From: an uncultured cyanobacterium
Lineage (GTDB): Bacteria > Cyanobacteriota > Cyanobacteriia > PCC-6307 > Cyanobiaceae
DNA: 64,000 nucleotides
Direction: 5' to 3'
Assembly (NCBI GenBank): GCA_913047395.1
Contig: CAJWUF010000002.1
Span: 1-64,000, forward strand
The position numbers and the translations under genes were made by a program. The notes beneath the pieces are model-generated. The model searched no databases, was not told the DNA's origin, and saw nothing but the letters and a program-made list of their open reading frames with translations. Shown piece after piece: positions 22,716 through 33,887 of the stretch. Within the stretch, counting starts at the first letter, position 1. The number at the start of each line of letters is the position of its first letter.

Positions 22716-23296
22716 GCAATCATCAGGGCACAATCGCCCTGTTTGGTACGAGCGCCGACCCACCAACCTGTGGCCACCAAGCGCTAATAGAGGGATTACT
22801 GACCGTGTTCCCAACGGTCGCCACCTGGGCCAGCAACAACCCGATGAAACACCATGTTGCCTCACTAGAGAAGCGACAAGCTCTACTGGCTGCTCTGGTG
22901 AAAGCAATCGCCAACCCACAACTAGAACTGATACAGGAACTAAGTAGTCCATGGGCTATCAACACCCTGGAGCTAGCTGCCTCCCGTTGGCCTGAAAGTG
23001 AATTGGTTTTTGTAGTTGGCAGTGATCTGGCCGGCCAAATACCTCGCTGGAAACAAGCTCGGGCTTTGCTGCGACTTGCCCGCCTCGCCATTGCCCCACG
23101 TCAAGGTTGGCCATTGCAACTACAGCAACTAGAAGCTCTCGAATGCTTAGGTGCTCGTATCGAGCTGCTGCCCCTGCAAGTCCCCGCCACAGCAAGTTCT
23201 GAGGTACGTAATCAACCAAAACCGGCCCAGATTCCGGCAGCGCTATGGCCTTTGCTGCTGAAGCACAATCTCTATGGCCTCGCCACCGATACCTGA
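22712..23296 (+). CDS. nadD: nicotinate-nucleotide adenylyltransferase
   Basis: This enzyme makes deamido-NAD from nicotinate mononucleotide and ATP. The 194 residues begin with the nucleotidyltransferase motif IALFGTSADPPTCGHQALI, which departs from the usual GGTFDPxHxGH in its second half but keeps the GH. They contain MKHHVASLEKRQALLAALV and LVFVVGSDLAGQIPRW, and end with a TASSEVRN box. It overlaps the GTPase gene by 4 bases and nadE by 1 base, so the two last steps of NAD synthesis are translationally linked. Confidence 0.9.
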   Translation: MSNHQGTIALFGTSADPPTCGHQALIEGLLTVFPTVATWASNNPMKHHVASLEKRQALLAALVKAIANPQLELIQELSSPWAINTLELAASRWPESELVFVVGSDLAGQIPRWKQARALLRLARLAIAPRQGWPLQLQQLEALECLGARIELLPLQVPATASSEVRNQPKPAQIPAALWPLLLKHNLYGLATDT

Positions 23297-24990
23297 TGCG
23301 CCTTGCCCTAGCTCAGATCAATCCAACTGTGGGCAGCCTGGCGAACAACGGCAAGCAGATTTTGGCGGCCTGTCGTGAGGCGGCAGATCTAGGTGCAGAC
23401 CTGGTACTCACGCCCGAGCTCTCGCTCTGGGGTTATCCACCTCGAGACTTACTACTCCGGCAAACCTATCTAGATCAACAGAACCAGGTGCTTGACGAGA
23501 TAGTCAGCGTCCTAAACCGCGAGATCCCTGAGCTGGCAGTACTAGTAGGCGTAGCCGAACAAGTCCACGATCCTCAATTACCACAGCTCTTCAATGCCCT
23601 AGCCCTGATCAAGAATTCTGGTTGGCAAGTTGTAGCTCGCAAGCAACTACTACCGACCTATGACGTCTTCGATGAGAAGCGCTATTTCCGCCCAGGAGAA
23701 ACTCCAGCGGTATTGGAACTTGAACTCAGTGGGCATTGCTGGCGTCTTGGGCTAACAATCTGCGAAGACCTCTGGGTGGATGAAGCTATACAGGGCCAAC
23801 GAATTAGCGGCCCTGATCCCGTCGCAGCTCTGCTGCAACAAAACATCGACCTACTCATCAATCTCTCGGCCTCACCTTTCAGTCAATCCAAAAAATCTCT
23901 GCGTCAGCAATTAGCCACCAAGGCGACGCAGCGACTCAGCTGTCCTGTGATCTATGTAAACCAAGTTGGTGGCAACGACGAGTTGGTATTTGATGGCGCC
24001 AGCTTCGTAGTCGATGAACGCGCTGAACTTGCCCTGCAATTACCCAGTTGTCGAGAAGCAATAGCCATATGGGATACAACTACTACTACCGGTCAGATCA
24101 ACGTGACCATTGAACAGCCGCAAGAACAGCTGTTCCGAGCACTGGTGCTAGGCGTTCGTGATTACGCCAGCAAATGCGGTTTTAACCATGCATTACTGGG
24201 CCTCAGCGGTGGTATCGACTCAGCCCTAGTGGCTGTGATCGCCGCGGCAGCCATAGGCGCCGAGCAAGTGACATCCCTCCTGATGCCATCGCCCTGGAGC
24301 TCAACTGGCTCAATTGATGACGCCATCGAGCTAGCTAAACGACTAGGGATAACAACTCACACCGTGCCAATCGCCGCCTTGATGAAGAGCTTTGATGTCG
24401 CCCTAATACCACCACTTGGCCAACCGCCTGCTGGCGTCACTGCCGAAAACCTCCAATCCCGCATCCGCGGCACCCTACTGATGGCATTAGCCAATCAACA
24501 AGGCCAACTACTTCTCTCCACCGGCAACAAATCAGAGCTAGCTGTGGGTTACTGCACCCTCTATGGCGACATGAACGGGGGCCTCGCCGTAATTGGGGAT
24601 GTCTACAAGACCAATGTCTTCGCGCTATGTGAGTGGCTCGACAGCCCCGCCGCCGAAACCTGCCGTAAGCAGCTCGGACTACCTGGTAAAGGCGAGCTGA
24701 TAGGCGCGGCAATCAGGCAAAAGCCCCCCAGTGCCGAACTACGACCAGACCAGCGCGATAGCGACTCACTACCTGACTACGCAGTTCTCGATCCCCTACT
24801 CAAAGCTCTAATTGAGGAGCGCCTTAGTACAGAGCAACTTATAGGCAAAGGGCATGAGCAAGCCCTAGTAGAGCGGGTGCAGCAATTACTAAGAAGGGCA
24901 GAATTCAAACGGCGGCAGGCTCCACCCCTGCTGAAAGTGAGCCCACAAGCCTTTGGCAGCGGCTGGCGGATACCCATCGCAGCCGAATAA
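23296..24990 (+). CDS. nadE: glutamine-dependent NAD+ synthetase
   Basis: The ATG at 23296 shares a base with the nadD stop and gives 564 residues starting MRLALAQINPTVG. The N-terminal nitrilase-type glutaminase has LVLTPELSLWGYPP (Glu), RKQLLPTYDVFDEKRYF (Lys) and GLTICEDLWVD (Cys). The C-terminal synthetase has the PP-loop LLGLSGGIDSALVAVI near 302 and LLSTGNKSELAVGYCTLYGDM near 410. It amidates deamido-NAD to NAD+ using glutamine. The frame is open upstream to 23245, but that part overlaps nadD. Confidence 0.95.
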   Translation: MRLALAQINPTVGSLANNGKQILAACREAADLGADLVLTPELSLWGYPPRDLLLRQTYLDQQNQVLDEIVSVLNREIPELAVLVGVAEQVHDPQLPQLFNALALIKNSGWQVVARKQLLPTYDVFDEKRYFRPGETPAVLELELSGHCWRLGLTICEDLWVDEAIQGQRISGPDPVAALLQQNIDLLINLSASPFSQSKKSLRQQLATKATQRLSCPVIYVNQVGGNDELVFDGASFVVDERAELALQLPSCREAIAIWDTTTTTGQINVTIEQPQEQLFRALVLGVRDYASKCGFNHALLGLSGGIDSALVAVIAAAAIGAEQVTSLLMPSPWSSTGSIDDAIELAKRLGITTHTVPIAALMKSFDVALIPPLGQPPAGVTAENLQSRIRGTLLMALANQQGQLLLSTGNKSELAVGYCTLYGDMNGGLAVIGDVYKTNVFALCEWLDSPAAETCRKQLGLPGKGELIGAAIRQKPPSAELRPDQRDSDSLPDYAVLDPLLKALIEERLSTEQLIGKGHEQALVERVQQLLRRAEFKRRQAPPLLKVSPQAFGSGWRIPIAAE

Positions 24991-25079
24991 TCACCACAAA
25001 TTCTGGCCAGGTGCTGCTGAAGTGGCCACCCTGAAAGAACTTATTAGCGTCCATGGCCTCCTCAGTTCTTTCGGCCCCG

Positions 25080-26192
25080 ATGGCCAGCATCGGGGTGCCG
25101 AGCGAAATCAAAGCCGATGAGCAGAGAGTGGCTCTTACTCCTGATGGAGTGAAGGAGCTTGTTAGCCAAGGGCTGGAGGTAAGAGTTCAAGCTGGTGCCG
25201 GGGCTGGTGCAGGCATCAACGATGAGGCCTTCGCTGCCGCCGGTGCCAAGTTGGTGAACCGCGAGGAGGCCTGGGCAGCCCATTTGGTTGTGAAGGTAAA
25301 GGAGCCTCAGGAAGAGGAGTTCGGCCTATTGCGGCAAGACATGGTGCTCTTCACCTACCTGCACCTGGCTGCTTATCCAAAGGTAGGGGAAGCCCTGCTC
25401 GAAGCAGGCACCACAGGCGTCGGTTACGAGACGGTGCAACTGGAAAACGGCAGCCTGCCACTGCTAGCACCAATGAGCGAAATTGCTGGCCGCCTAGCTG
25501 CACAGGTAGGTGCTCATTTACTGGAGCGACCACACGGCGGGCGCGGGGTACTAATCGGTGGCTGCACTGGTGTGCGTCCTGCCAGGGTTGTTGTGCTCGG
25601 CGCTGGCACCGTGGGTTGGAATGCCGCCAGGCTCGCTGCCGCCATGGATGCTGAAGTGATGCTGCTAGATCGCTCACCCGAGCGCCTGCGCAGCCTTGAG
25701 GCTGGCCGCAGCGGTCGACTGATAAGCGTTGTAAGTAGTCGCGGCCTGCTGGAGCGACTGGTGCCGACAGCAGATCTGCTGATCGGCGCTGTACTTACCC
25801 CCGGTGGCCGAGCACCCACCCTCGTTGAGGAAGAGATGGTGAAACAGATGAAGCCCCACTCAGTGATTGTGGATGTAGCAATCGACCAAGGAGGTTGCGT
25901 GGCCACTAGTCAGGAGACAACTCACACCAACCCAACAGTGAACGTGCACGGTGTACAGCACTATGCCGTTAGCAATATGCCGGGAGCCGTGCCGTTCACC
26001 TCCACTGAAGCCCTGGTAAGCGTGACCCTGCCCTACATCCTTGGCATTGCTGGTCGAGGACTAGAAGAGGCGGTGACCGAGCGCCCCGAGCTGCTCTCAG
26101 GACTCAACACAGTGCAAGGCTCCGTTTGCCATCCAGGAGTCGCCAAGGCCCTGGGCATACAACCACGCCACCCAATGGCCTGTTTGCGCTGA
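25080..26192 (+). CDS. ald: alanine dehydrogenase
   Basis: This enzyme converts alanine to pyruvate and ammonia with NAD. The ATG at 25080 gives the family N-terminus MASIGVPSEIKADEQRVALTPDGV and 370 residues; an in-frame ATG at 25053 would add nine. It has the LVVKVKEPQEEEF segment, the NAD-binding glycine motif VVVLGAGTVGWNAARLA near residue 170, the VDVAIDQGGC segment near 260 and the NMPGAVPFTST active-site region near 295. It stands alone on the plus strand. Confidence 0.95.
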   Translation: MASIGVPSEIKADEQRVALTPDGVKELVSQGLEVRVQAGAGAGAGINDEAFAAAGAKLVNREEAWAAHLVVKVKEPQEEEFGLLRQDMVLFTYLHLAAYPKVGEALLEAGTTGVGYETVQLENGSLPLLAPMSEIAGRLAAQVGAHLLERPHGGRGVLIGGCTGVRPARVVVLGAGTVGWNAARLAAAMDAEVMLLDRSPERLRSLEAGRSGRLISVVSSRGLLERLVPTADLLIGAVLTPGGRAPTLVEEEMVKQMKPHSVIVDVAIDQGGCVATSQETTHTNPTVNVHGVQHYAVSNMPGAVPFTSTEALVSVTLPYILGIAGRGLEEAVTERPELLSGLNTVQGSVCHPGVAKALGIQPRHPMACLR

Positions 26193-26588
26193 AGTAAATG
26201 AACCTAAACTAAGCATTGCAAGCAATAACCGTAAGATGATTGATTACAGGAAAGATTTACTGATCTCCCAACAAAAAAGCTTTAGCACACTCGTTAAAAA
26301 CAAAATGCAAGAAAGCCCTAATGATCTGTCTTGCCTCACATTATGTTCATCGATCGCGATAAATCTATTTACAAGTCGTTGTCAATAGCAGGCCTGATCA
26401 AACCCTTTCGATCGAAATCTGTACTTTCAATATTAAAAGAAACTAGATCTACAAATTTACCGATGAGATTCATGCTTCCATTAACAAGAGCAAATACAGA
26501 GCGGCAGCCCTGTGCAATCGCCTTTACCAAGAGTTTGAGCTATTGAGCAAATGGCGTATCATCACATAAATATAGTCGACAGTTAAAT
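26193..26588. other. AT-rich intergenic region with possible gene debris
   Basis: Two protein-like fragments are seen on the plus strand in different frames: one at about 26333-26400 (HIMFIDRDKSIYKSLSIAGL) and one at about 26467-26571 (DEIHASINKSKYRAAALCNR to KWRIIT, ending TAA). They may be parts of one frameshifted gene, but no family is recognised. A 71-codon frame covering the first piece is not convincing as an intact gene. Confidence 0.35.
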
Positions 26589-27344
26589 CTATACAGGCTT
26601 TCGAGGGAAAGCATTGTGCCAACAGTGAGCTAAAAGTCCGAAGGCCATCAATGACTCAAAGACCTCTTCATTGCGTAAAGGGAGCCGACCTTGCCCTGAG
26701 GTAATGTCGAAGTAATCCCGAACCATTCTAATAATAAAGAAGCTAGAAGTATCCACTTCGGATATAGCATGATATGCGTAATAGAGCGCTACAGTTAAAA
26801 AGAAAAGGCTAAACCGCTTTGCAGGGAAAGCATCTATTTGTGGCCATACTCGCCAACCCACCCAACCGAAAAATAGGCCAATCAATATGAACGATGAATG
26901 AAGCAAATGATCCTGAATGAACTGACTATTGTGAAGGTTTGATTCACCCTGAGCATTTATATGCCGCAAAGAATCGGCCCCTATTCCAAAAACACGCTCA
27001 CCCCAACTGATCTCCTCACCTGCCACGAAAAAACAAATTAATGCCAGTCCCAACCAAATAAACCAAGTCTTTGTCAGCCCTGCATTTCTACGCCTCCAAA
27101 GCACTACACAGGCGCACAAAAATGCTCCTAAATAAGCCGCAAACTGCAACCATTCAAGAGGGCCATCTTCATAACCGAGCCACTTAAATACTCCTAAGGG
27201 AAGAAAATAAACAACGCCATACATTATTGCCAGGTATGCCAATGGAAAGATGTCTACACTTGGCTCCAAGCTCCCCCATGGAGTTTGGATCTTTTCATCT
27301 TGCAAGGGACCGAATGGATTAAGACGGGACAAAAATGATTTCAC
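26589..27344 (-). CDS. polytopic membrane protein of unknown function
   Basis: The 251-residue protein has about six hydrophobic segments (near residues 32-55, 65-82, 92-108, 145-163, 175-192 and 228-245). Between the third and fourth is a conserved-looking polar block with FVAGEEISWGERVFGI and NAQGESNLHNSQFIQDHLLH. The EEISWGxR and NxQGExNLHN motifs recur in membrane proteins from many bacteria and suggest a metal- or substrate-binding active site in the membrane. I do not know a named family or function. No neighbour suggests a pathway. Confidence 0.7.
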   Translation of the reverse strand: MKSFLSRLNPFGPLQDEKIQTPWGSLEPSVDIFPLAYLAIMYGVVYFLPLGVFKWLGYEDGPLEWLQFAAYLGAFLCACVVLWRRRNAGLTKTWFIWLGLALICFFVAGEEISWGERVFGIGADSLRHINAQGESNLHNSQFIQDHLLHSSFILIGLFFGWVGWRVWPQIDAFPAKRFSLFFLTVALYYAYHAISEVDTSSFFIIRMVRDYFDITSGQGRLPLRNEEVFESLMAFGLLAHCWHNAFPRKPV

Positions 27345-27437
27345 TAGCCAACAAAGTCCTTAGCTTTTCTTAGTTTAAGCATCAACAATCACTGAAGCTG
27401 AAGTCAAAAAACTATTGCGTAATGATTTTGCTAGCGA

Positions 27438-28526
27438 CTACAAAGCTGGCAACGGTCGTTGCAGAGCAGCAGCCGCAATCCCCTCCCTCAGAGCCAATAA
27501 CAATCCTGCTGCCTCCGTATAACTGCGAGCTCTCTGCACCCTAGAAGTGATACCCAGCTGCTCTGATGTCACCTCCAGAACGCTTTGATTAGCAACAGCA
27601 ATCAAAGCTACGCCCCGCTCCAGGCAAGCCAGCACAGCTTCCCCACCGAGGGCACCCTCAGGGGCCACCACAGCACCAAGCTGCCCAGCACTCAATAGAT
27701 CTGCTCCTGCCGGTAGTGCTGCTTCAGAGGTGAGCGGCACAAGATCCGGAGCACGACTGAGCCCTACCAGCACACAAGCTAAAAAGCTGTACCCCAACTC
27801 CTCACCTGCTGCACGAGGATCTAGAAGGGGATCGAATGGAAGTGGTAACAACGCTGGTGCATGAGCACAAGGCAAGCCGAGATGATGCACTAGTAGATGG
27901 CTTATCACCGCCTCGGCACCAGCAAGTGCATCAACACCACTGCCCTGGCGATAGGCGCTAAGCGCATCATTTTCAGAATCCTCCGGGAAACGAGCCACCA
28001 CCGCGATCGCGGTAGCACCGGCATCACGAAGACGCTCACCAGCCTGCAGCAGCGCATCGGGCTGGCCCAGCTCACCCCAGCTAGCGCCACTATTCCCCCG
28101 ACATAAATGCACCTCCAAAGGAACATCGCTCGTAACCACCGGGCCTATGTCCAAACCAAGGGTTGCTCGGCAGCCCTGTGCTACCTGCAATTGACGCTGC
28201 CTCAACTCTGGCTCAATACCTACATCCAGAAGTAGGCCAATCCGTTGCTGCCGCACAGCTCGCAAAGCAAGCTCACCAGCCGCGAAACGATCCAAGCTAT
28301 AACCCTCTACGTATTGAATGCGCGGGTCGCTCCAATAAAGAGCCGCCCCATTCATCACATTCGGATGAGTGATCAGGCAACCACTTGCCGCAGCCAATAA
28401 TCGAGCACTAGGCAAAGCATCGCCGGCATAGCCGCCGATGGCACAGCCAATCCCCGTAGGCACCACCAGCAAGGTAGGCAATGGGGGTGCAATACACGCA
28501 GCTGCAGAAGAAAAAGAAGGAGCCAT
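27438..28526 (-). CDS. DUF3326 family protein
   Basis: The 362-residue protein matches the cyanobacterial/plant DUF3326 family. LLVVPTGIGCAIGGYAGDALP lies near residue 20, SGCLITHPNVMNGAALYW near 50 and VVTSDVPLEVHLCRGNSGASWGELGQPD near 150. The function is unknown; a chloroplast or cyanobacterial metabolic role is presumed. It is followed upstream on the same strand by a small conserved gene and a ferredoxin gene, probably one transcript read ferredoxin - small protein - DUF3326. Confidence 0.85.
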   Translation of the reverse strand: MAPSFSSAAACIAPPLPTLLVVPTGIGCAIGGYAGDALPSARLLAAASGCLITHPNVMNGAALYWSDPRIQYVEGYSLDRFAAGELALRAVRQQRIGLLLDVGIEPELRQRQLQVAQGCRATLGLDIGPVVTSDVPLEVHLCRGNSGASWGELGQPDALLQAGERLRDAGATAIAVVARFPEDSENDALSAYRQGSGVDALAGAEAVISHLLVHHLGLPCAHAPALLPLPFDPLLDPRAAGEELGYSFLACVLVGLSRAPDLVPLTSEAALPAGADLLSAGQLGAVVAPEGALGGEAVLACLERGVALIAVANQSVLEVTSEQLGITSRVQRARSYTEAAGLLLALREGIAAAALQRPLPAL

Positions 28527-28540
28527 TAAAACGTCAATCC

Positions 28541-28741
28541 CTACTCCTGAACATTGAGCAACACCGCCTCAATCTTCAATTGGCGACGATGATCACCAAC
28601 GGGTTCGATCGCTGTAATCGCCCATCGCAATGGATGGCCATGGATAGCGAGCTGATCTCGCAACCAAGGCCGCAGCTTATTAACGGGCAAATCCACAGGC
28701 CAGCTCAGCTCCAGCTGCATCACCCGCAGGCTCAGGCTCAC
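28541..28741 (-). CDS. small conserved hypothetical protein
   Basis: The 66-residue protein, MSLSLRVMQLELSWPVDLP at the start and HRRQLKIEAVLLNVQE at the end, looks like a compact alpha/beta domain. Its start overlaps the ferredoxin stop by 4 bases, and the DUF3326 gene starts 14 bases beyond its stop. This supports a real, translated gene in a three-gene unit. The function is unknown. Confidence 0.7.
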   Translation of the reverse strand: MSLSLRVMQLELSWPVDLPVNKLRPWLRDQLAIHGHPLRWAITAIEPVGDHRRQLKIEAVLLNVQE

Positions 28742-29079
28742 TTCAAATGCTCACCGAACTGAGCTTCATAGAGAGCATCCTCCTGCCCAGCCAGGACCTT
28801 CAAATCCGACCTGGGATAGGCCACGCAAAGCAGGGCGTATCCCTTTTCCCGCATCTCCTGATTGACCCCCATCGCATCTGCTTGATCCACACTGCCATCA
28901 ATAATCTCAGCCGCGCAATTGGTGCACATACCCGCACCACAAGAACTTGGCAGAGGCACACCTGCATCTTCAGCGGCATCCAACACTGTCTGATCGGACC
29001 GGCAAGCAAAGCTGTGCTGCGCACCATCAAGCTCAATGTTTATTGCGAAAGTACCAACAGCCGAAGCAGAGTCAGTCAT
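28738..29079 (-). CDS. plant-type 2Fe-2S ferredoxin
   Basis: The ATG at 29079 gives 113 residues. Cluster ligands are visible in LPSSCGAGMCTNCAAEI (C-x4-C-x2-C near residue 45) and ALLCVAYP (fourth Cys near 82). This is the chloroplast-type ferredoxin fold, which passes single electrons from photosystem I or to biosynthetic reductases. It has a C-terminal extension beyond the usual 97 residues, so it is probably not the main PetF. An in-frame ATG three codons upstream (29088) is possible. Confidence 0.9.
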   Translation of the reverse strand: MTDSASAVGTFAINIELDGAQHSFACRSDQTVLDAAEDAGVPLPSSCGAGMCTNCAAEIIDGSVDQADAMGVNQEMREKGYALLCVAYPRSDLKVLAGQEDALYEAQFGEHLK

Positions 29080-29210
29080 CCAGATCAAGACACAGCATTC
29101 CTATTCATCCTCTCAGGGAACAAGCCCCAAGCTATGGCCCTGAGTTACTTGCGAAAGGCATCTCTACGCTCACCCCTAAGCCGTTAAATAACAAAACCGC
29201 AAAAAGGCAA

Positions 29211-29239
29211 CAAAAAAACCGGTCCCAAGGGACCGGTTT
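29211..29239 (-). terminator. Rho-independent terminator of the main atp operon
   Basis: The arms AAACCGGTCCC (29216-29226) and GGGACCGGTTT (29229-29239) form an 11-bp perfect stem with a two-base gap at the loop. On the minus strand the stem is followed by seven T (complement of 29212-29218). It lies 25 bases after the atpG stop and closes the atp1-to-atpG transcript. Confidence 0.92.
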
Positions 29240-29263
29240 GCATTGATTAACGCAAAAACAACG

Positions 29264-30214
29264 CTAGGCACAAGACCCACCGACAACCTCAAGAATCTCC
29301 TGAGTAATTGCTGCCTGACGAGCTTTGTTGTAATCAAGTGTCAAGGTCTTAGCCAATGCCTTGGCGTTATCGCTGGCATTGTTCATCGCCGTCATCCGAC
29401 TAGCTAACTCAGAAGCAGCAGCTTCTTGCAAGGCACGCAACATCTGATTCTGCAAATAGAGAGGCAACAGCGCATTTAATAATTGCTCTGGGCTCTGCTC
29501 AAAAACGATGTCCGATGGCAAGGGCGGCTGCTCATTGCCAGGGCCAACACCCTTTTCAACAGTGAGGCGACTGTCTTTAGTAGTGAGCCTAAAGATCTCA
29601 TCGTCAGCTTCAGCGATGCCCTGAGGATCAAGCGGCAACAGGGTTTGAACCACAGGATTACAACTCACCAAGTTAATGAACTTGGTGTAGATCACCTCGA
29701 TTCGATCTGTACTTTGCGACAGGAACTCAGCCAAGACTTCACTAGTAATTGACTCTGCGTCTTCAGAAGTTGGCACCTGCTCGAGATCTGTGAAAGTGGC
29801 TCGAATGGTGTACTGACTTGCTCGGTTATTGAAGTAAGTAATTGCCTTACGACCAATCAAGACAAGATCAACCATGTATCCCTGGCCTTTCAGCTCGGCA
29901 TAACGTTGCTCTGTGCGCTTGATGATGTTGGTGTTGTAGCCACCACAAAGCCCTCGATCACCAGTAACGGCAAGCAGGGTGATGTTCTTCAGATCGTGAG
30001 TCTTTAATAGGGGCGCATCTGCAATCTCGAAGCGCATGCGCGATTGGATGTTCTCCAACACTCGCGCCAATCGGTCAGCAAATGGGCGACTTCGCAGCAC
30101 CTGCTCCTGAGCTCGACGCACTTTCGCAGCAGCAACGAGGCGCATAGCCTCAGTGATCTTTCGGGTGTTCTTAACAGAAACAATCCGGTCGCGGATGTCC
30201 TTTAGGTTCGCCAT
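29264..30214 (-). CDS. atpG: F1 ATP synthase subunit gamma
   Basis: Gamma is the rotating shaft of F1. The 316 residues start [24 protein letters not shown] and end with the conserved [18 protein letters not shown] helix. The [10 protein letters not shown] segment is near residue 90. The protein includes the extra central segment (about residues 195-235) found in cyanobacterial and chloroplast gamma, but without the plant disulfide pair. It is the last gene of the operon. Confidence 0.96.
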   Translation of the reverse strand: MANLKDIRDRIVSVKNTRKITEAMRLVAAAKVRRAQEQVLRSRPFADRLARVLENIQSRMRFEIADAPLLKTHDLKNITLLAVTGDRGLCGGYNTNIIKRTEQRYAELKGQGYMVDLVLIGRKAITYFNNRASQYTIRATFTDLEQVPTSEDAESITSEVLAEFLSQSTDRIEVIYTKFINLVSCNPVVQTLLPLDPQGIAEADDEIFRLTTKDSRLTVEKGVGPGNEQPPLPSDIVFEQSPEQLLNALLPLYLQNQMLRALQEAAASELASRMTAMNNASDNAKALAKTLTLDYNKARQAAITQEILEVVGGSCA

Positions 30215-30244
30215 GGATGGGGTTCTCCGGGGTTACCGTCAGGA

Positions 30245-31777
<1,533 letters not shown>

Positions 31778-31811
31778 TTAGGGAGAGGGTGAGAAGAGAG
31801 AGGGTAGGGAG

Positions 31812-32360
31812 CTAGCTCACCTTGGCCAGAGCCAGACCGAGGCGTCGCACCTGACCTGCAAGGCTGGCGTCGATCACCTTGGATCCGACGTTGACGACGA
31901 AGCCGCCGATTAAATCGGGATCAATCTTAAGGTTGATCTCTAACTTATCGGTCTCGGCTACAGCCTGAACTTTCTTTTGCAGCGCAGCCTGTTGCTCCTC
32001 ACTTAGTTCAGAAGCAGAGGTAACTGTGGCCAGAGCAATGTTGCGCTGCTCGCGATAGAGCTCAATAAGACGCTCAAGCACTGCATCTAAAACTCCAATT
32101 CGCTGACGATCTGCAAGCAGCTTCAGCAAGTTAAGGAAAGAAGGTGTGACCTGACCAGCAAAAAGCTTTTCTAGAACAGCCTTTTTGGAATCAACTTCCA
32201 AAACTGGTGATGACATTGCTCCACTTAAATCAGGGCAATCGTTCCATAAAGCCAAAACGGCTTTGGCCTGATCAACTACCTGATCAACTTCCTTGCGGCT
32301 TTCTGCCACCTGTAGGAAGGCTTCGGCATAAGGGGTAGTAATGGTATTTAGTAGTGGCAT
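31812..32360 (-). CDS. atpH: F1 ATP synthase subunit delta
   Basis: Delta joins the peripheral stalk to the top of F1. The 182 residues contain ITTPYAEAFLQVAES at the N-terminus and the C-terminal IDPDLIGGFVVNVGSKVIDASLAGQVRRL motif of the OSCP/delta family. Its start overlaps the atpF stop by one base, indicating coupled translation. Confidence 0.95.
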   Translation of the reverse strand: MPLLNTITTPYAEAFLQVAESRKEVDQVVDQAKAVLALWNDCPDLSGAMSSPVLEVDSKKAVLEKLFAGQVTPSFLNLLKLLADRQRIGVLDAVLERLIELYREQRNIALATVTSASELSEEQQAALQKKVQAVAETDKLEINLKIDPDLIGGFVVNVGSKVIDASLAGQVRRLGLALAKVS

Positions 32361-32878
32361 CAGGCTTTCCCAAGGTTTTTGATGGATTGACTCACTAACT
32401 TGGTTTGAGCCTCGGCATTGAGCTTCCCAGGCAGAGCTGATAAAGCATTCTCAATCGCCATACGCGCAGCTTCTCTACGCAGCTGAGCACTGGCTCGACT
32501 GGCTTCAGCATTTAAATCAGCTGTAGCGCCCTGTTTAACGCGTGCCATCTCCTCAACGGTGCGCTTTTCACTTTCAAGGCGGATGGCCTCAGCTCGAACC
32601 TTGCAATCCTTGCGAATCTGCTCGGCTTTCTGATGGGCTGCAGCTAAATCCTTCTTGGCATGAGCCAAGGCATCGGTGGCCTTAGCGAGTCGCTCCTCAG
32701 CATCCTCAAGATCAGCGAGGATGGTGGCACGTCGGCGCTCAAGGATCCCACCCACAAAAGGAGGTAGGAATTTGTAGAGAGCAAAAATAACAATCGCCAG
32801 ATTGACGATGTTTGCGTCAAACAGGTCTAAGTTCAGTCCGAACCCACCTTGATTGGCAAAAAACAAAGGGCTAATCAT
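32360..32878 (-). CDS. atpF: Fo ATP synthase subunit b
   Basis: The 172-residue peripheral-stalk protein has one membrane helix near residues 25-45 ([20 protein letters not shown]) followed by a long charged coiled coil. Cyanobacteria use a heterodimer of b and b-prime, and this is the b copy with the [12 protein letters not shown] lead. Its start overlaps the b-prime stop by 4 bases. Confidence 0.95.
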   Translation of the reverse strand: MISPLFFANQGGFGLNLDLFDANIVNLAIVIFALYKFLPPFVGGILERRRATILADLEDAEERLAKATDALAHAKKDLAAAHQKAEQIRKDCKVRAEAIRLESEKRTVEEMARVKQGATADLNAEASRASAQLRREAARMAIENALSALPGKLNAEAQTKLVSQSIKNLGKA

Positions 32879-33330
32879 TGAGCTGCCAGCAGACGGTTGA
32901 CGATGAGATCACCAAGCTGCTTGGCATCACCTTCTAATTGACTAAGGGCAGAATCCCTTTGAGCATCAATCTCTTGCCGAGCCTTCTCCCTGGCAGCATT
33001 GGCATCAGCAGTTGCGACCGCCAGAGCCTCGCGGTAAAGCTGATCAGAGTCCTGTTCCGCCTCTTGAATCAACTTCTGGGCAGCCAAACGGGCAGCCTTG
33101 AGCTGTTCCTTGAGATCTGACTCAAGCTTCTCTGCCTCAGCAAGCTTTTGCTTTGCCTCAGCGCGACTGGTCTTTACATAGCCCTCTCTTTCCTCAACAA
33201 CCCGACCGACGGGTTTGAAGAAAAGAGCATTGAGAACAAAGGTGAGGAGCACCACCTGCAACGCCATAAGCGGCAGGGTGGCATCGAAGTCAAATAGACC
33301 TCCAGCACCGAACAGGAGCAAGCTGGTCAT
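32875..33330 (-). CDS. atpF2: Fo ATP synthase subunit b-prime
   Basis: The second, divergent stalk subunit has 151 residues. One membrane helix near 18-38 ([20 protein letters not shown]) precedes [14 protein letters not shown] and a long coiled coil. It pairs with b to form the heterodimeric stator typical of photosynthetic bacteria. It overlaps atpF by ATGA and follows atpE after 142 bases. Confidence 0.95.
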   Translation of the reverse strand: MTSLLLFGAGGLFDFDATLPLMALQVVLLTFVLNALFFKPVGRVVEEREGYVKTSRAEAKQKLAEAEKLESDLKEQLKAARLAAQKLIQEAEQDSDQLYREALAVATADANAAREKARQEIDAQRDSALSQLEGDAKQLGDLIVNRLLAAQ

Positions 33331-33472
33331 GAGGCGAGGGTGATAGCAGAAGAAGCAGGCCTCAGAGCGAAGTAAATGCTGACCGGCGAAGATCGCCGCA
33401 AAGAGTATTTCTGATCACCTGACGAACATTGCCGTGAGGTGATGAAAATACAATCAGCAACTCCGATCTGGA

Positions 33473-33772
<300 letters not shown>

Positions 33773-33887
33773 TTAATACCAGCGCTGGGACATCTCGGAG
33801 ATCCTGAGATGGGCCCGATAGAAAACGGACCTGCGCGCATGGAGTTTGCCAGATCGACGGTTTCGATCTGGCTTGACCAGAATTTGA

